From Eikenella exigua (GTDB taxonomy: Bacteria; Pseudomonadota; Gammaproteobacteria; Burkholderiales; Neisseriaceae), in the NCBI RefSeq assembly GCF_008805035.1, contig NZ_CP038018.1:62001-126000 (forward strand): DNA of 64,000 nucleotides, written 5' to 3'. The position numbers and the translations under genes were made by a program. The notes under the pieces were generated by a model. That model was not told where the DNA came from and searched no databases. It saw only the letters and a program-made list of their open reading frames with translations. Positions 33,212-44,672 of this stretch are shown piece by piece. Each line of letters opens with the position of its first letter. Within the stretch, counting starts at the first letter, position 1.

Positions 33212-34747
33212 ATGAGTTCTTTCGATGGTAGTTCTGCTGCGGCGGTGGCCGTGGCGTCCGCACCGGCTTCTTCCGGCAGCACCAAAGTGCGTCGTCATTT
33301 AAAGTCGCGCCATCTTTCGATGATCGCCATCGGCGGCAGTATCGGCACCGGCCTGTTTATGGCCAGCGGCAGCGCCATCCACATGGCAGGCCCAGGCGGC
33401 GCATTGGTGGCTTATGCCGCCATCGGCCTGATGGTGTATTTCCTGATGACTTCATTGGGCGAAATGGCCACTTATCTGCCGGTGTCCGGCTCGTTTTCCA
33501 CTTATGCCGCCAAGTTTGTCGATCCCTCGCTGGGTTATGCCCTAGGCTGGAATTATTGGTTTAGTTGGGTCATCACAGTGGCAGTAGACATTTCCATTGC
33601 CGCGCTGGTAATCACGTATTGGGAGCCGATGCGCTTTATGCCGCCTTGGGGCTGGAGCCTGCTGTTTTTCGGGCTGATTGTGCTGTTGAATATGTTGTCG
33701 GTAGAAGCTTTCGGCGAATCGGAATATTGGTTTTCGCTGGTTAAGGTGGTTACGGTTGTCGTATTTCTCGGCGTGGGCATGCTGACGATTTTCGGTATTC
33801 TTGGCGGCGACTATGTGGGTCTGGCTAACTTTACCGTGGGCGACGCGCCGTTTTTAGGTGACGGTTTTTCAGGTAGCTTCTTAACCATGCTGGGCGTGTT
33901 CCTGATCGCCGGTTTCTCTTTCCAAGGGACGGAGCTGATTGGCATCACCGCCGGTGAATCAGAAAACCCGAAAGAGAGCATCCCGAAAGCCGTGAAACAG
34001 GTGTTTTGGCGCATCCTGATTTTCTATATCTTGTCGATTTTTGTGATCGGCCTGCTGATTCCATACACCAGCCCGGAGCTGTTGGGCGCGGAAAACGTGT
34101 CTGAGATTGCCAAATCACCGTTTACGCTGGTGTTTGAGCGCGCTGGCTTAGCCATGGCGGCAGCGGTGATGAACGCGGTGATCCTCACGTCCATCCTCTC
34201 CGCCGGCAATTCCGGCATGTATGCCTCGGTGCGCATGTTGTATGCCATGGGCAAAAGCGGTATGGCGTACAAGAGCTTCCGCAAGGTAAACCGCTTCGGC
34301 GTACCGGTACGTTCGGTGCTGGCCACGGCAGCGGTGGTGCTGCTGCTGTTTTTAATCGAAATTTTCAACGACCACGCCTATGAATATATTCTGGCCGCTT
34401 CAAGCTTAACCGGCTTCATCTCTTGGCTGGGCATCGCCATCAGCCACTACCGCTTCCGCCGCGCCTATATCGCCCAGGGTTTTGATTTGAAAGACTTGAA
34501 TTACCGCGCCAAATGGTTTCCCTTCGGCCCGCTGATCGCGCTGGTGTTGTGTGTGTTGGTGATTCTGGGTCAGGACACCGAGCTGGTGATGAGCGGCGAA
34601 ATCGATTGGCAACGGATTGTGGTGACCTATATGGGCCTGCCCATATTCTTCGGTTTCTACCTCTACCACAAACTACGCTACCGCACCCGGGTGATTCCGC
34701 TTGAGAAAGTGGATTTGGGCGACGAGGAAGAGGACGAAGACGAATAA
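33212..34747 (+). CDS. lysP: Amino acid permease, LysP-like
   Basis: 511 residues from ATG 33212 (AAAGGAACCGAA before it). An upstream in-frame start at 33149 would add a leader that no family member has. It has twelve predicted spans, with the APC-family motif HLSMIAIGGSIGTGLFMASG (about residues 34-53), and the LysP-type region PPWGWSLLFFGLIVLLNMLS followed by VEAFGESEYWFSLVKV. Substrate is probably lysine, inferred from these blocks; other basic or neutral amino acids are possible. The C-terminus is highly acidic (DLGDEEEDEDE), unusual for the family. Confidence 0.85.
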   Translation: MSSFDGSSAAAVAVASAPASSGSTKVRRHLKSRHLSMIAIGGSIGTGLFMASGSAIHMAGPGGALVAYAAIGLMVYFLMTSLGEMATYLPVSGSFSTYAAKFVDPSLGYALGWNYWFSWVITVAVDISIAALVITYWEPMRFMPPWGWSLLFFGLIVLLNMLSVEAFGESEYWFSLVKVVTVVVFLGVGMLTIFGILGGDYVGLANFTVGDAPFLGDGFSGSFLTMLGVFLIAGFSFQGTELIGITAGESENPKESIPKAVKQVFWRILIFYILSIFVIGLLIPYTSPELLGAENVSEIAKSPFTLVFERAGLAMAAAVMNAVILTSILSAGNSGMYASVRMLYAMGKSGMAYKSFRKVNRFGVPVRSVLATAAVVLLLFLIEIFNDHAYEYILAASSLTGFISWLGIAISHYRFRRAYIAQGFDLKDLNYRAKWFPFGPLIALVLCVLVILGQDTELVMSGEIDWQRIVVTYMGLPIFFGFYLYHKLRYRTRVIPLEKVDLGDEEEDEDE

Positions 34748-34759
34748 GCCCCATCATAT

Positions 34760-34806
34760 AAAAGGCTACCTGAAAACCGTGTTTCAAGTTTTCAGGTAGC
34801 CTTTTG
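34760..34806. terminator. DUS inverted-repeat terminator
   Basis: AAAAGGCTACCTGAAAA and TTTTCAGGTAGCCTTTT with a 13-nt loop, 13 bases after the permease stop. Confidence 0.8.
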
Positions 34807-34851
34807 TGGTTGTGTTATATTGCTTTTTATTTTTACGGTTCAGGTAGCCTT

Positions 34852-36219
34852 ATGTCATCGCCATCCACTCCCACCATCGCCGCCATCGCCACTGCCGCCG
34901 GGCAGGGCGGGGTGGGCGTTATCCGGCTTTCTGGCAAGCAGCTGCTGCCGCTGGCGCAGCAAATCAGCGGCGGCAAAACCCCGCAGCCGCGCCGTGCGCT
35001 CCTCACCGATTTTGTTGATGCCGCCGGCGAAACCATCGATAACGGCCTTCTGCTCTATTTCCCCGCTCCCGCCAGCTTCACCGGCGAAGACGTGATCGAG
35101 CTGCACGGCCACGGCGGGCGCGTGGTGTTGCAGATGCTGCTGCAACGCTGCTTCGATCTGGGCGCGCAGCCGGCCGAGCCGGGCGAATTCACCAAGCGCG
35201 CCTTCTTAAACGGCAAGCTCGATTTGGCGCAGGCCGAAAGCGTGGCCGACCTTATCGATGCCGCCAGTCAATCCGCCGCCCGCCTGGCAGTGCGTTCGCT
35301 CAAAGGCGCGTTTTCCCAGCAGATTTACGAGCTGGTGGACGAGCTTATCACCCTGCGCATGCTGGTGGAAGCCATGCTGGATTTCCCCGAAGAAGACATC
35401 GATTTCCTGGCCGAAGCCAAGGTGGATGAGCGCCTTGCCGCCTTGCAAAAGCGTCTTGCCCGAGTGCTCGCCCAGGCCGAGCAGGGTGCGATTTTGCGCG
35501 AAGGCATGAACGTGGTGCTGGTGGGCGCGCCCAACGTGGGCAAATCCAGCCTGCTCAACGCCTTGGCAGGCGACGACATCGCCATCGTAACCGACATCGC
35601 CGGCACCACCCGCGATACCGTGCGCGAGCAGATTACGCTCGAAGGTATCCCCGTACACATCATCGACACCGCCGGGCTGCGCGATACTACCGACCCGGTA
35701 GAGCAAATCGGCATTGAGCGCAGCCGCCAGGCCGTGCAGCAGGCCGATGTGGCCTTGATTCTCATCGACCCGAACGAAGGGCTGAACGAGGCTACCTGTA
35801 AAATCCTCGCCCAGCTGCCGCCCGGGCTCAAACGCATTGAAATCCGCAATAAAATCGACCTCAGCGGCGAAGCGGCGGAAAGCCGCGGGCAAAGCGGCCA
35901 ACCCAGCGGCGCCGACACCCTGATCAAACTTTCCGCCAAAAACGGTGCCGGGCTAGATTTGCTCAAACAGGCGCTGCTGCGGCAAATCGGCTGGCAGGGC
36001 GAAAGCGAAAGCCTGTTTCTCGCCCGCAGCCGCCACCTGCGCGCGCTGGAAGCCGCCCAATCCGAGCTCGAACTTGCCGCCCTGTGTGGTCGCCACCAGC
36101 TCGAACTCTTCGCCGAACACCTGCGCCTGGCACAAAACACCTGCAATACCATCACCGGCGAATTCAACGCCGACGATCTCCTGGGCGTGATTTTCAGCCG
36201 CTTCTGTATCGGCAAATAG
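34852..36219 (+). CDS. mnmE: tRNA modification GTPase MnmE
   Basis: 455 residues from ATG 34852; a start further upstream at 34804 would run through a DUS and add 16 non-homologous residues. With MnmG it makes the 5-carboxymethylaminomethyl group at U34 of several tRNAs. Domains: N-terminal formyl-THF-binding TrmE_N (1-120), helical domain, and the G domain with GAPNVGKSSLLN (about 226-237), TTRD (switch), DTAG, NKID. It ends with the catalytic FCIGK. A DUS inverted copy lies directly upstream of the start codon (34841-34850). Confidence 0.95.
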   Translation: MSSPSTPTIAAIATAAGQGGVGVIRLSGKQLLPLAQQISGGKTPQPRRALLTDFVDAAGETIDNGLLLYFPAPASFTGEDVIELHGHGGRVVLQMLLQRCFDLGAQPAEPGEFTKRAFLNGKLDLAQAESVADLIDAASQSAARLAVRSLKGAFSQQIYELVDELITLRMLVEAMLDFPEEDIDFLAEAKVDERLAALQKRLARVLAQAEQGAILREGMNVVLVGAPNVGKSSLLNALAGDDIAIVTDIAGTTRDTVREQITLEGIPVHIIDTAGLRDTTDPVEQIGIERSRQAVQQADVALILIDPNEGLNEATCKILAQLPPGLKRIEIRNKIDLSGEAAESRGQSGQPSGADTLIKLSAKNGAGLDLLKQALLRQIGWQGESESLFLARSRHLRALEAAQSELELAALCGRHQLELFAEHLRLAQNTCNTITGEFNADDLLGVIFSRFCIGK

Positions 36220-36276
36220 AGCGGTTGGAAGGCGAATAAACCGTACGTGCGGGCTTGTTTCCCGAATGCTGTAATG

Positions 36277-36318
36277 AAAAGGCTACCTGAAACGGGATTT
36301 GAATGTTTCAGGTAGCCT
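36277..36318. terminator. DUS inverted-repeat terminator of mnmE
   Basis: AAAAGGCTACCTGAAA and GTTTCAGGTAGCCTG with a short loop, about 60 bases after mnmE. Confidence 0.65.
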
Positions 36319-36456
36319 GCCGTTTGGTTTTTGGCTACACTTGCCGCCTTCGGGACAAAGATTCCGACCAGTCAGGGCAGGCCGTGGACATTGCGACCCG
36401 GCGTTGCCCGTCGGCGACATTGCGCCGCCGCAAACTCTTATTGAAGGAACACTCCT

Positions 36457-37545
36457 ATGACCACCCTCTCCCCGGTGGCTTTGCGCCGTCAATCCGAGCC
36501 TAAGCCGCATCCCACTGCGCAGTATTGGAAAAAATGCGATGTTGAAGCCTTGTTCGGGCTGCCCTTTCTCGACCTCGTATTCCGTGCCGCCGAAATCCAC
36601 CGCCAAAATTTCAATCCGCGCGAAATCCAGCTTTCCACCCTGCTTTCCATCAAAACCGGCGGCTGCCCGGAAGACTGCGCCTACTGCCCGCAATCGGCGC
36701 ACCACAACACCAATCTGGGCAAAGAGCAGATGATGGATGTGGGCGAAATTGTGGAAAAAGCCAAAATCGCCAAATCGCGCGGTGCCAGCCGTTTCTGCAT
36801 GGGTGCGGCATGGCGCGGGCCGAAGCCGAAAGATGTGGCGGTGGTGTCCGAAATCATCAAAGCCGTGAAGGGTTTGGGCATGGAGACCTGCGGCACGTTC
36901 GGTATGCTGGAAGACGGCATGGCGGAAGACTTCAAAAAAGCCGGCCTGGACTACTACAACCACAACCTCGACACCGACCCCGAGCGCTACAACGACATCA
37001 TCCACACCCGCAAACACGAAGACCGCATGGACACCTTGGGCAAGGTGCGCAACGCCGGCCTGAAAATCTGCTGTGGTGGCATTGTGGGCATGAACGAAAC
37101 CCGCGCCGAGCGCGCCGGGCTGATTGCCAGCCTCGCCAACCTCGACCCGCAGCCGGAAAGCGTGCCGATTAACCAGCTGGTGAAAGTGGAAGGCACGCCG
37201 CTGGCCGATGCCGAAGATTTGGATTGGACGGAATTCGTTCGCACCATTGCCGTGGCGCGGATTACCATGCCGCACAGTTTCGTTCGCCTTTCTGCCGGGC
37301 GCAGCAATATGCCTGAATCCATGCAGGCGATGTGTTTTATGGCAGGCGCGAACTCGATTTTTTACGGCGACAAGCTCTTAACCACGGAAAACCTCGATGA
37401 AGACGGCGACCGCCTGCTGATGGCCAAGCTGGATTTGGTGCCGCTGTCATACCATGCCGAAACCGGTGAGGCGGTGGAAAGGCTACCTGAAAACCACCAC
37501 GCAGCCGGTGGTTGCGGCGGGGGACATTGCGGCTGTGCGCATTGA
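36457..37545 (+). CDS. bioB: Biotin synthase
   Basis: 362 residues. Radical-SAM enzyme that inserts sulphur into dethiobiotin. The 4Fe-4S cluster motif C-x3-C-x2-C is in GGCPEDCAYCPQSAHH near residue 69; the auxiliary 2Fe-2S ligands and SAM site follow in SRGASRFCMGAAWRGP and MEVCGTFGM-like METCGTFGM. KVRNAGLKICCGGIVGMNE is intact. The C-terminus is an unusual Cys/His/Gly-rich tail, AAGGCGGGHCGCAH, which might bind a metal. GAAGGAACACTCCT precedes ATG. A DUS is part of the coding sequence near the end (37482). Confidence 0.95.
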   Translation: MTTLSPVALRRQSEPKPHPTAQYWKKCDVEALFGLPFLDLVFRAAEIHRQNFNPREIQLSTLLSIKTGGCPEDCAYCPQSAHHNTNLGKEQMMDVGEIVEKAKIAKSRGASRFCMGAAWRGPKPKDVAVVSEIIKAVKGLGMETCGTFGMLEDGMAEDFKKAGLDYYNHNLDTDPERYNDIIHTRKHEDRMDTLGKVRNAGLKICCGGIVGMNETRAERAGLIASLANLDPQPESVPINQLVKVEGTPLADAEDLDWTEFVRTIAVARITMPHSFVRLSAGRSNMPESMQAMCFMAGANSIFYGDKLLTTENLDEDGDRLLMAKLDLVPLSYHAETGEAVERLPENHHAAGGCGGGHCGCAH

Positions 37546-37677
37546 GTGTAAGCTTTCAGGTAGCCTGAAGTGGGAAACAAGAAAACAGCATGATTTTATG
37601 TCATGCTGTTTTTATGTGTGGGGGAGAGGCTACCTGAAAAAATATTTGCTACCGTTGGCTGCCAACCGATAGCGGCC

Positions 37678-38145
37678 TTATTCGTCTTCCTCTGCATGCC
37701 TTGCCAAGTGCCGCAGCGCCGCCGCCAGCTCTGGGTGGTGCGCCAAATCATCCGCTGCCGCTAAGCATTGTTCGGCAGCGGTGCGGCTCAGTTTGGCCTG
37801 TTTTTCTTTTGGACGCTCCTGCTCCGGCGGGCTGATTTTTACCTGCACTTCGCGCACCTCCGGGCACACCGCTCGCCAAGCCGGCAGCAGTCCCGCCGCG
37901 AGCATCCGCAGCCGTGCCGCTGCCATATTGTTGCTTGCATACCAAACCAAAACCCCTTCGCGCACCCGTACCGCCCGGCAATGCTGTTGCAGCTTGGCCG
38001 GTAGCCGTGCTTCCAGTGCTTGGGCGGCATGCCGCCAGCTCTCGGCCCGTACGATTAAATCGTGTAGCAGCGATTCGCCACGGCTGAGGTTGTCGTGGCT
38101 GTGCAGGCTGTGGCGGCCGGGGTTGAGGCGGTTGAGGTCGGACAT
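37678..38145 (-). CDS. DciA-like DUF721 protein
   Basis: 155 residues. The central DUF721 domain (about residues 25-105: LPAKLQQHCRAVRVREGVLV, then WYASNNMAAARLRMLAAGLL) is preceded by a polar leader and followed by a charged tail. DciA proteins load the replicative helicase in bacteria that lack DnaC, and DUF721 genes are often next to secA, as here, though divergent. The DciA role is inference from family and context. It ends in AEEDE. Confidence 0.75.
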   Translation of the reverse strand: MSDLNRLNPGRHSLHSHDNLSRGESLLHDLIVRAESWRHAAQALEARLPAKLQQHCRAVRVREGVLVWYASNNMAAARLRMLAAGLLPAWRAVCPEVREVQVKISPPEQERPKEKQAKLSRTAAEQCLAAADDLAHHPELAAALRHLARHAEEDE

Positions 38146-38473
38146 AATTAAAGGCTACCTGAAAGTGTGGTTGGGCAAAATCAAAGCAGGCAGGCTGTAC
38201 CTCAAAACATTATCGTTGATAGTGCGGGAAGAGGCTACCTGAAAACAGGCAAACTGCCGCTGCAAGCAAAAAAGCCTGCCCGATGCGCTTGAAATCCTGC
38301 CAGGGCGAGCCATATTCCTAAGCGCGAACAGGTTTGATTATGCTAGAATTACCCGTTATTTTACTATCGCAGTGGATTAGATTTGAACCGGAATAAGCCG
38401 GCGGGCAGTGCTGCCGCGGTTTGAATCGAGCACACAGGGCAACAGCAATACCGCATAAGGGATTAAATATTTT
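38146..38473. other. Divergent control region dciA-like/secA
   Basis: No gene is seen. DUS copies lie at 38151 and 38232. An extended -10 (TGCTAGAAT, 38341-38349) lies about 125 bases before the secA ATG, giving a long leader. That leader may be where SecA-type autoregulation acts, but no secM-like frame was recognised. Confidence 0.5.
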
Positions 38474-41218
<2,745 letters not shown>

Positions 41219-41241
41219 ACAGCCCGTTTAAATTGGGTATC

Positions 41242-41286
41242 AAAGGCTACCTGAAAACCGGATACAGGGTTTCAGGTAGCCTTTTG
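41242..41286. terminator. DUS inverted-repeat terminator of secA
   Basis: AAAGGCTACCTGAAAA and GTTTCAGGTAGCCTTTTG, 23 bases after the secA stop. Confidence 0.8.
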
Positions 41287-41302
41287 TTTGGAGTGGTAGG
41301 AT

Positions 41303-41390
41303 TTATAGTGGGTTAAAAAGTGTGGAACAAGGCGGGCGGGGTGGATGTGCAAGCAGTTCGGCTAGATGAGCCAATGCAGTAGCGCAGTCT
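41303..41390. repeat. Correia-like remnant
   Basis: TATAGTGGGTTAA matches the Correia terminal repeat TATAGTGGATTAA with one mismatch and is followed by GAACAAGGCGGGC, like the ACAAGGCGACG block in the Correia interior. The other end is not clear. Confidence 0.5.
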
Positions 41391-41730
41391 TGTTATCATT
41401 CTCTATGTTTTTTGAGGAAGATGTTTTCAGGTAGCCTTCTTGGTTGAACAGGCTACCTAAAAGCTATTGAGCGTGATGGATTGGCATTACCTGTTACTGA
41501 GCGGTCTCAGGTAGCCTGTGATGGCGGATGTATCGGCAGGTGGTAAACTTTATTGGTATTCTTAAAGAATGCAGTGTTCCCTAGACTTGTTGCACTGTCT
41601 TTACTGTCGGAGACTTGCTGCCCGGTTTCATTTCTTCGCAGGTGCGAAGAAACAGCTTGCTGCTGTAATGTTGAAGACTGTCAGAAAAGAGCTATTTTTC
41701 AGGTAGCCTTCACAAGCGCAGCGGCCAATA
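41391..41730. other. Intergenic DNA between convergent secA and lysS
   Basis: No gene is seen. It contains scattered DUS and DUS-like copies near 41430, 41450, 41507 and 41700, several of them degenerate. Confidence 0.55.
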
Positions 41731-41761
41731 AAAAGGCTACCTGAAATTTCAGGTAGCCTTT
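41731..41761. terminator. DUS palindrome, lysS terminator
   Basis: AAAAGGCTACCTGAAA and TTTCAGGTAGCCTTT back to back, just beyond the lysS stop on the minus strand. Confidence 0.75.
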
Positions 41762-41777
41762 GATTAAGCCTGAAGGA

Positions 41778-43307
41778 TTAGTTCTGGCCTTCTTCCGGAC
41801 GCATATGCGGGAACAGGATAACGTCGCGGATGCTCGGGGCGTTGGTCAGCAACATTACCAAGCGGTCGATACCGATACCGCAGCCACCAGTGGGCGGCAG
41901 GCCGTATTCCATGGCGCGGATGTAGTCGGCGTCGTAGTTCATGGCTTCGTCGTCGCCGGCTTCTTTCTGAGCCACTTGTGATCTGAAGCGATCAGCCTGG
42001 TCTTCCGGGTCGTTCAGCTCTGAGTAGCCGTTGGCCAGCTCGCGGCCTACTGCAAACAGTTCGAAACGTTCGGTGAGCTTCGGATTGGTATCGGAAGCAC
42101 GAGCCAAGGGAGACACTTCAACCGGATAGTCGATGATGAAGGTGGGGTTCCACAGCTTGCCTTCGGCGCAGCCTTCAAACAAGGCCAGCTGCAGGCTGCC
42201 GATGCCTGGGGCGGCAGGCAGGTCTTCGCCGTGTTTCACCACTTCTTTTTTCAGCCATTCTTCATCGTTCAGCTGCTCGTCGGTGTAGTGCGGATTGTAT
42301 TTTTTGATCGCGTCCACGATGGTGAGGCGGTCAAAGCGTTTTTCCAGATCCACTTCTTTGCCGTTGTAAGGAACGTGCAGGCTGCCGCAAACGGCGTTGG
42401 CGCAAGCGCGGATCACGCCTTCTGTCATGTCCATCATGCGGTGGTAGTCGGAGAATGCCTCGTAGAACTCCATCATGGTGAACTCGGGGTTGTGGCGGGC
42501 AGACACGCCTTCGTTACGGAAGTTACGGTTGATTTCAAACACGCGTTCGAAACCGCCTACCACCAAACGTTTCAGATAGAGCTCGGGAGCAATTCGCATA
42601 AACAGCGGGATGTCCAGCGCGTTGTGGTGGGTAACGAACGGACGGGCTGCTGCACCACCGGCAATCGGGTGCATCATCGGGGTTTCCACTTCAAGATACT
42701 GTTCGCCAGTCATGAAGTTGCGAATGGTTTGGATGATGCGGCCGCGTTTTTTGAAGACTTCGCGCGATTCGGCGTTTACGATCAAATCGGCATACCGCTG
42801 GCGGTAGCGGGTTTCCTGGTCTTTCAGGCCGTGCACTTTATCAGGCAGGGGGCGCAGGGCTTTGGCCAACAGGCGGATTTGGCTTACGCGTACGGTCAGC
42901 TCGCCGTGGTTGGTTTTAAACAGCACGCCTTCTGCGCCGAGGATATCGCCCAAGTCCCAGTGCTTGAACTCTTCGTGAATCTTCTCACCAACACCTTGGT
43001 CATTTACGTAGAGCTGGATTTGACTGGAAACGTCTTGCAGGGTGGCGAAACTGGCCTTACCCATATCGCGTTGCAGCATCATGCGGCCGGCTACCTTGAC
43101 GGTTACGTTCTTTTCTTCCAACTCTTCCTTAGACAGTTCGCCGTATTGGCTCTGCAGGTCACCAGCAAAAGCATTGCGGCGGAAGTCGTTCGGGAATGCT
43201 ACGCCATGCTTGCGGATTTCTGCCAATTTCTCGCGACGAACTGCCATGACCTGACTTTCGTCTAATTGGGGGGTGTCGGTATGTTGAGATTCATTCATGA
43301 TATCCAT
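41778..43307 (-). CDS. lysS: Lysyl-tRNA synthetase, class II
   Basis: 509 residues. N-terminal OB-fold anticodon-binding domain (about 60-165: VKVAGRMMLQRDMGKASFAT) and class II catalytic domain with motif 1 (EVETPMMHPIAGGAAARPF), motif 2 (FRNEGVSARHNPEFTMMEFY) and motif 3 (GGCGIGIDRLVMLLT). The start could be ATG 43307 (MDIMNES) or ATG 43298 (MNES); the ribosome site is weak for both. A DUS palindrome terminates it. Confidence 0.95.
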   Translation of the reverse strand: MDIMNESQHTDTPQLDESQVMAVRREKLAEIRKHGVAFPNDFRRNAFAGDLQSQYGELSKEELEEKNVTVKVAGRMMLQRDMGKASFATLQDVSSQIQLYVNDQGVGEKIHEEFKHWDLGDILGAEGVLFKTNHGELTVRVSQIRLLAKALRPLPDKVHGLKDQETRYRQRYADLIVNAESREVFKKRGRIIQTIRNFMTGEQYLEVETPMMHPIAGGAAARPFVTHHNALDIPLFMRIAPELYLKRLVVGGFERVFEINRNFRNEGVSARHNPEFTMMEFYEAFSDYHRMMDMTEGVIRACANAVCGSLHVPYNGKEVDLEKRFDRLTIVDAIKKYNPHYTDEQLNDEEWLKKEVVKHGEDLPAAPGIGSLQLALFEGCAEGKLWNPTFIIDYPVEVSPLARASDTNPKLTERFELFAVGRELANGYSELNDPEDQADRFRSQVAQKEAGDDEAMNYDADYIRAMEYGLPPTGGCGIGIDRLVMLLTNAPSIRDVILFPHMRPEEGQN

Positions 43308-43675
43308 CCATATATTAATGAGAAGCAGCGGTCTCGGGCAGACGGCCTGTCTCTGTGGTTGAAGAACTTCATTTCTGAAGATGCCGTTGCATCAATCGCC
43401 CTTACCGTGAGGTTGACGAGGATCAATGTTTGTACATTCATTTGCGGCAAACCTCGCAGCTTTACGCAAAGGCATGGCTGTAAAGTAAAGGAAAGGCGAG
43501 GTGTATGTCAAGCGGGTAAATCAAAATTTTTTCAAGTGTTAATGCTTGAGGTGTGGCAATAATGAAAACAATCTGTCTGCAGAACAACTAGATTATTGCG
43601 GCGCGAAAGGATTTATGCGGCCATGTCGGCAGCGCGGGCGATGGCCAAGCCTTTTGTTGGCTGAGGTAGCGCGGG
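43308..43675. other. Upstream region of lysS, no gene seen
   Basis: Roughly 370 bases of mixed composition. No convincing frame, tRNA or repeat was found. It separates lysS from the 3' end of the broken amidotransferase gene. Confidence 0.5.
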
Positions 43676-44361
43676 TTATCGGGGCATTCGTGTCCAGGGT
43701 TCGTTGGCGGTCAGGGGTTGTGTGACAATAATGGTCACGCAGTCGTGGGCGTAGTCGCCGCGGCGAAATCTACAGTTACGTCGTTGTCGATAAGGTGCGC
43801 TTCGCCGAAAGGGGGGGCGGATGATACGGATGATGTAATACAGCAGAGTGCTGGCGTGGGCAAACAGGATTTCTCTGTTGGACAGCATGAAATTGAATAA
43901 TTCGTGATGGCGGATTTGGGCGGTGAATGTGGCCACTTCGGTAAATAGTCTGCCCATCGGCAGTTTGTGCTCAAAACGGCTGTGCAGTTGCTCCAGTTAA
44001 TATAAAGCAGAAAACACGTTCGGAGTCAGTGCTGCCGATGGGGCGGTAGTATTTGCCTTCTTTAGGTTGGAAACCACCAAGGTGGCCGTTGTGGGCAAAC
44101 AGCCAGTATTTGCCCAATATTTCGCGGATGAAGGGGTGGGTGTTGGCCAGGCCGACGCTGCCTTGGGTAGCCTTGCGGATGTGGGCGATGACGTTGGTGG
44201 ATTTGATTTGGTAGGTTTTTACCACAAACTCGGCCATCGGCGAGTTGGCGCAGGGCTTATCGTCGTGTCGATCGGTAGGCCTGCCGCACAAGCGGAATTC
44301 TTCAAAGGAGAAAACGATGTCGATTGGGGTGTTGCAGTTCATGCCCCCCCAAGCTGTACAT
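43676..44361 (-). pseudogene. Class II glutamine amidotransferase (YafJ-like), multiply frameshifted
   Basis: On the minus strand fragments in different frames spell one protein: ATG at 44361, then MNCNTPIDIVFSFEEFR, VKTYQIKSTNVIAHIRKATQ, then VGLANTHPFIREILGKYWLF and AHNGHLGGFQPKEGKYYRPI, further HELFNFMLSNREILFAHAST and LLYYIIR, and VTQPLTANEPWTRM at the end. These are blocks of the GATase_6/YafJ family (AHIRKAT, AHNG, GSTDSE). The catalytic Cys2 region is disturbed by a run of seven C (44344-44350), and another run of seven G lies at 43811. At least three frameshifts and small deletions are present. Confidence 0.75.
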
Positions 44362-44555
44362 GATGAGTTCCTCGAGATTAGTTGGTGAAACTGGCAGGCG
44401 TTATGCCGCTATGGTTATTTTAACAACGGCCTTGAGGCTACCTGAAACCTGTTCTGTTGCCATGTCGATATAACGCGTGGCTATATGCTTGCATTTGGAA
44501 GGCATGCATTAATTTCAGGTAGCCTTACTGTGTGGGATTAAGGCAAAGGTTCTAC
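44362..44555. other. DUS-containing gap before the ribosomal cluster
   Basis: No gene is seen. Inverted DUS copies at 44443-44455 and 44512-44525 enclose about 57 bases. rpsJ, which normally precedes rplC, is not found here. Confidence 0.6.
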
Positions 44556-44620
44556 TTGAAAGTTTTGGTGAAAATATAGTATAGTTAGTATCTTGGCATT
44601 TTTGGCCAAGTTTTTGTTTT
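44556..44620 (+). promoter_or_regulatory. Promoter and leader hairpin of the ribosomal cluster
   Basis: TTGAAA (44556-44561) and TATAGT (44580-44585) with an 18-bp spacer. CTTGGC-ATTTTTG-GCCAAG (44592-44610) followed by TTTTTGTTTT is a terminator-like hairpin directly at the expected transcript start. It may end upstream transcripts or act as an attenuator in the rplC leader. Confidence 0.5.
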
Positions 44621-44672
44621 GTTCAAAAGGTCGGCCAATCGTAGCTGACCCGTTGTTATATAAGGAAGAATC

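Noticed and set aside
41553..41744. 63-codon open frame between secA and lysS
   Set aside because: It runs through a DUS, has no ribosome site and no protein-like pattern.
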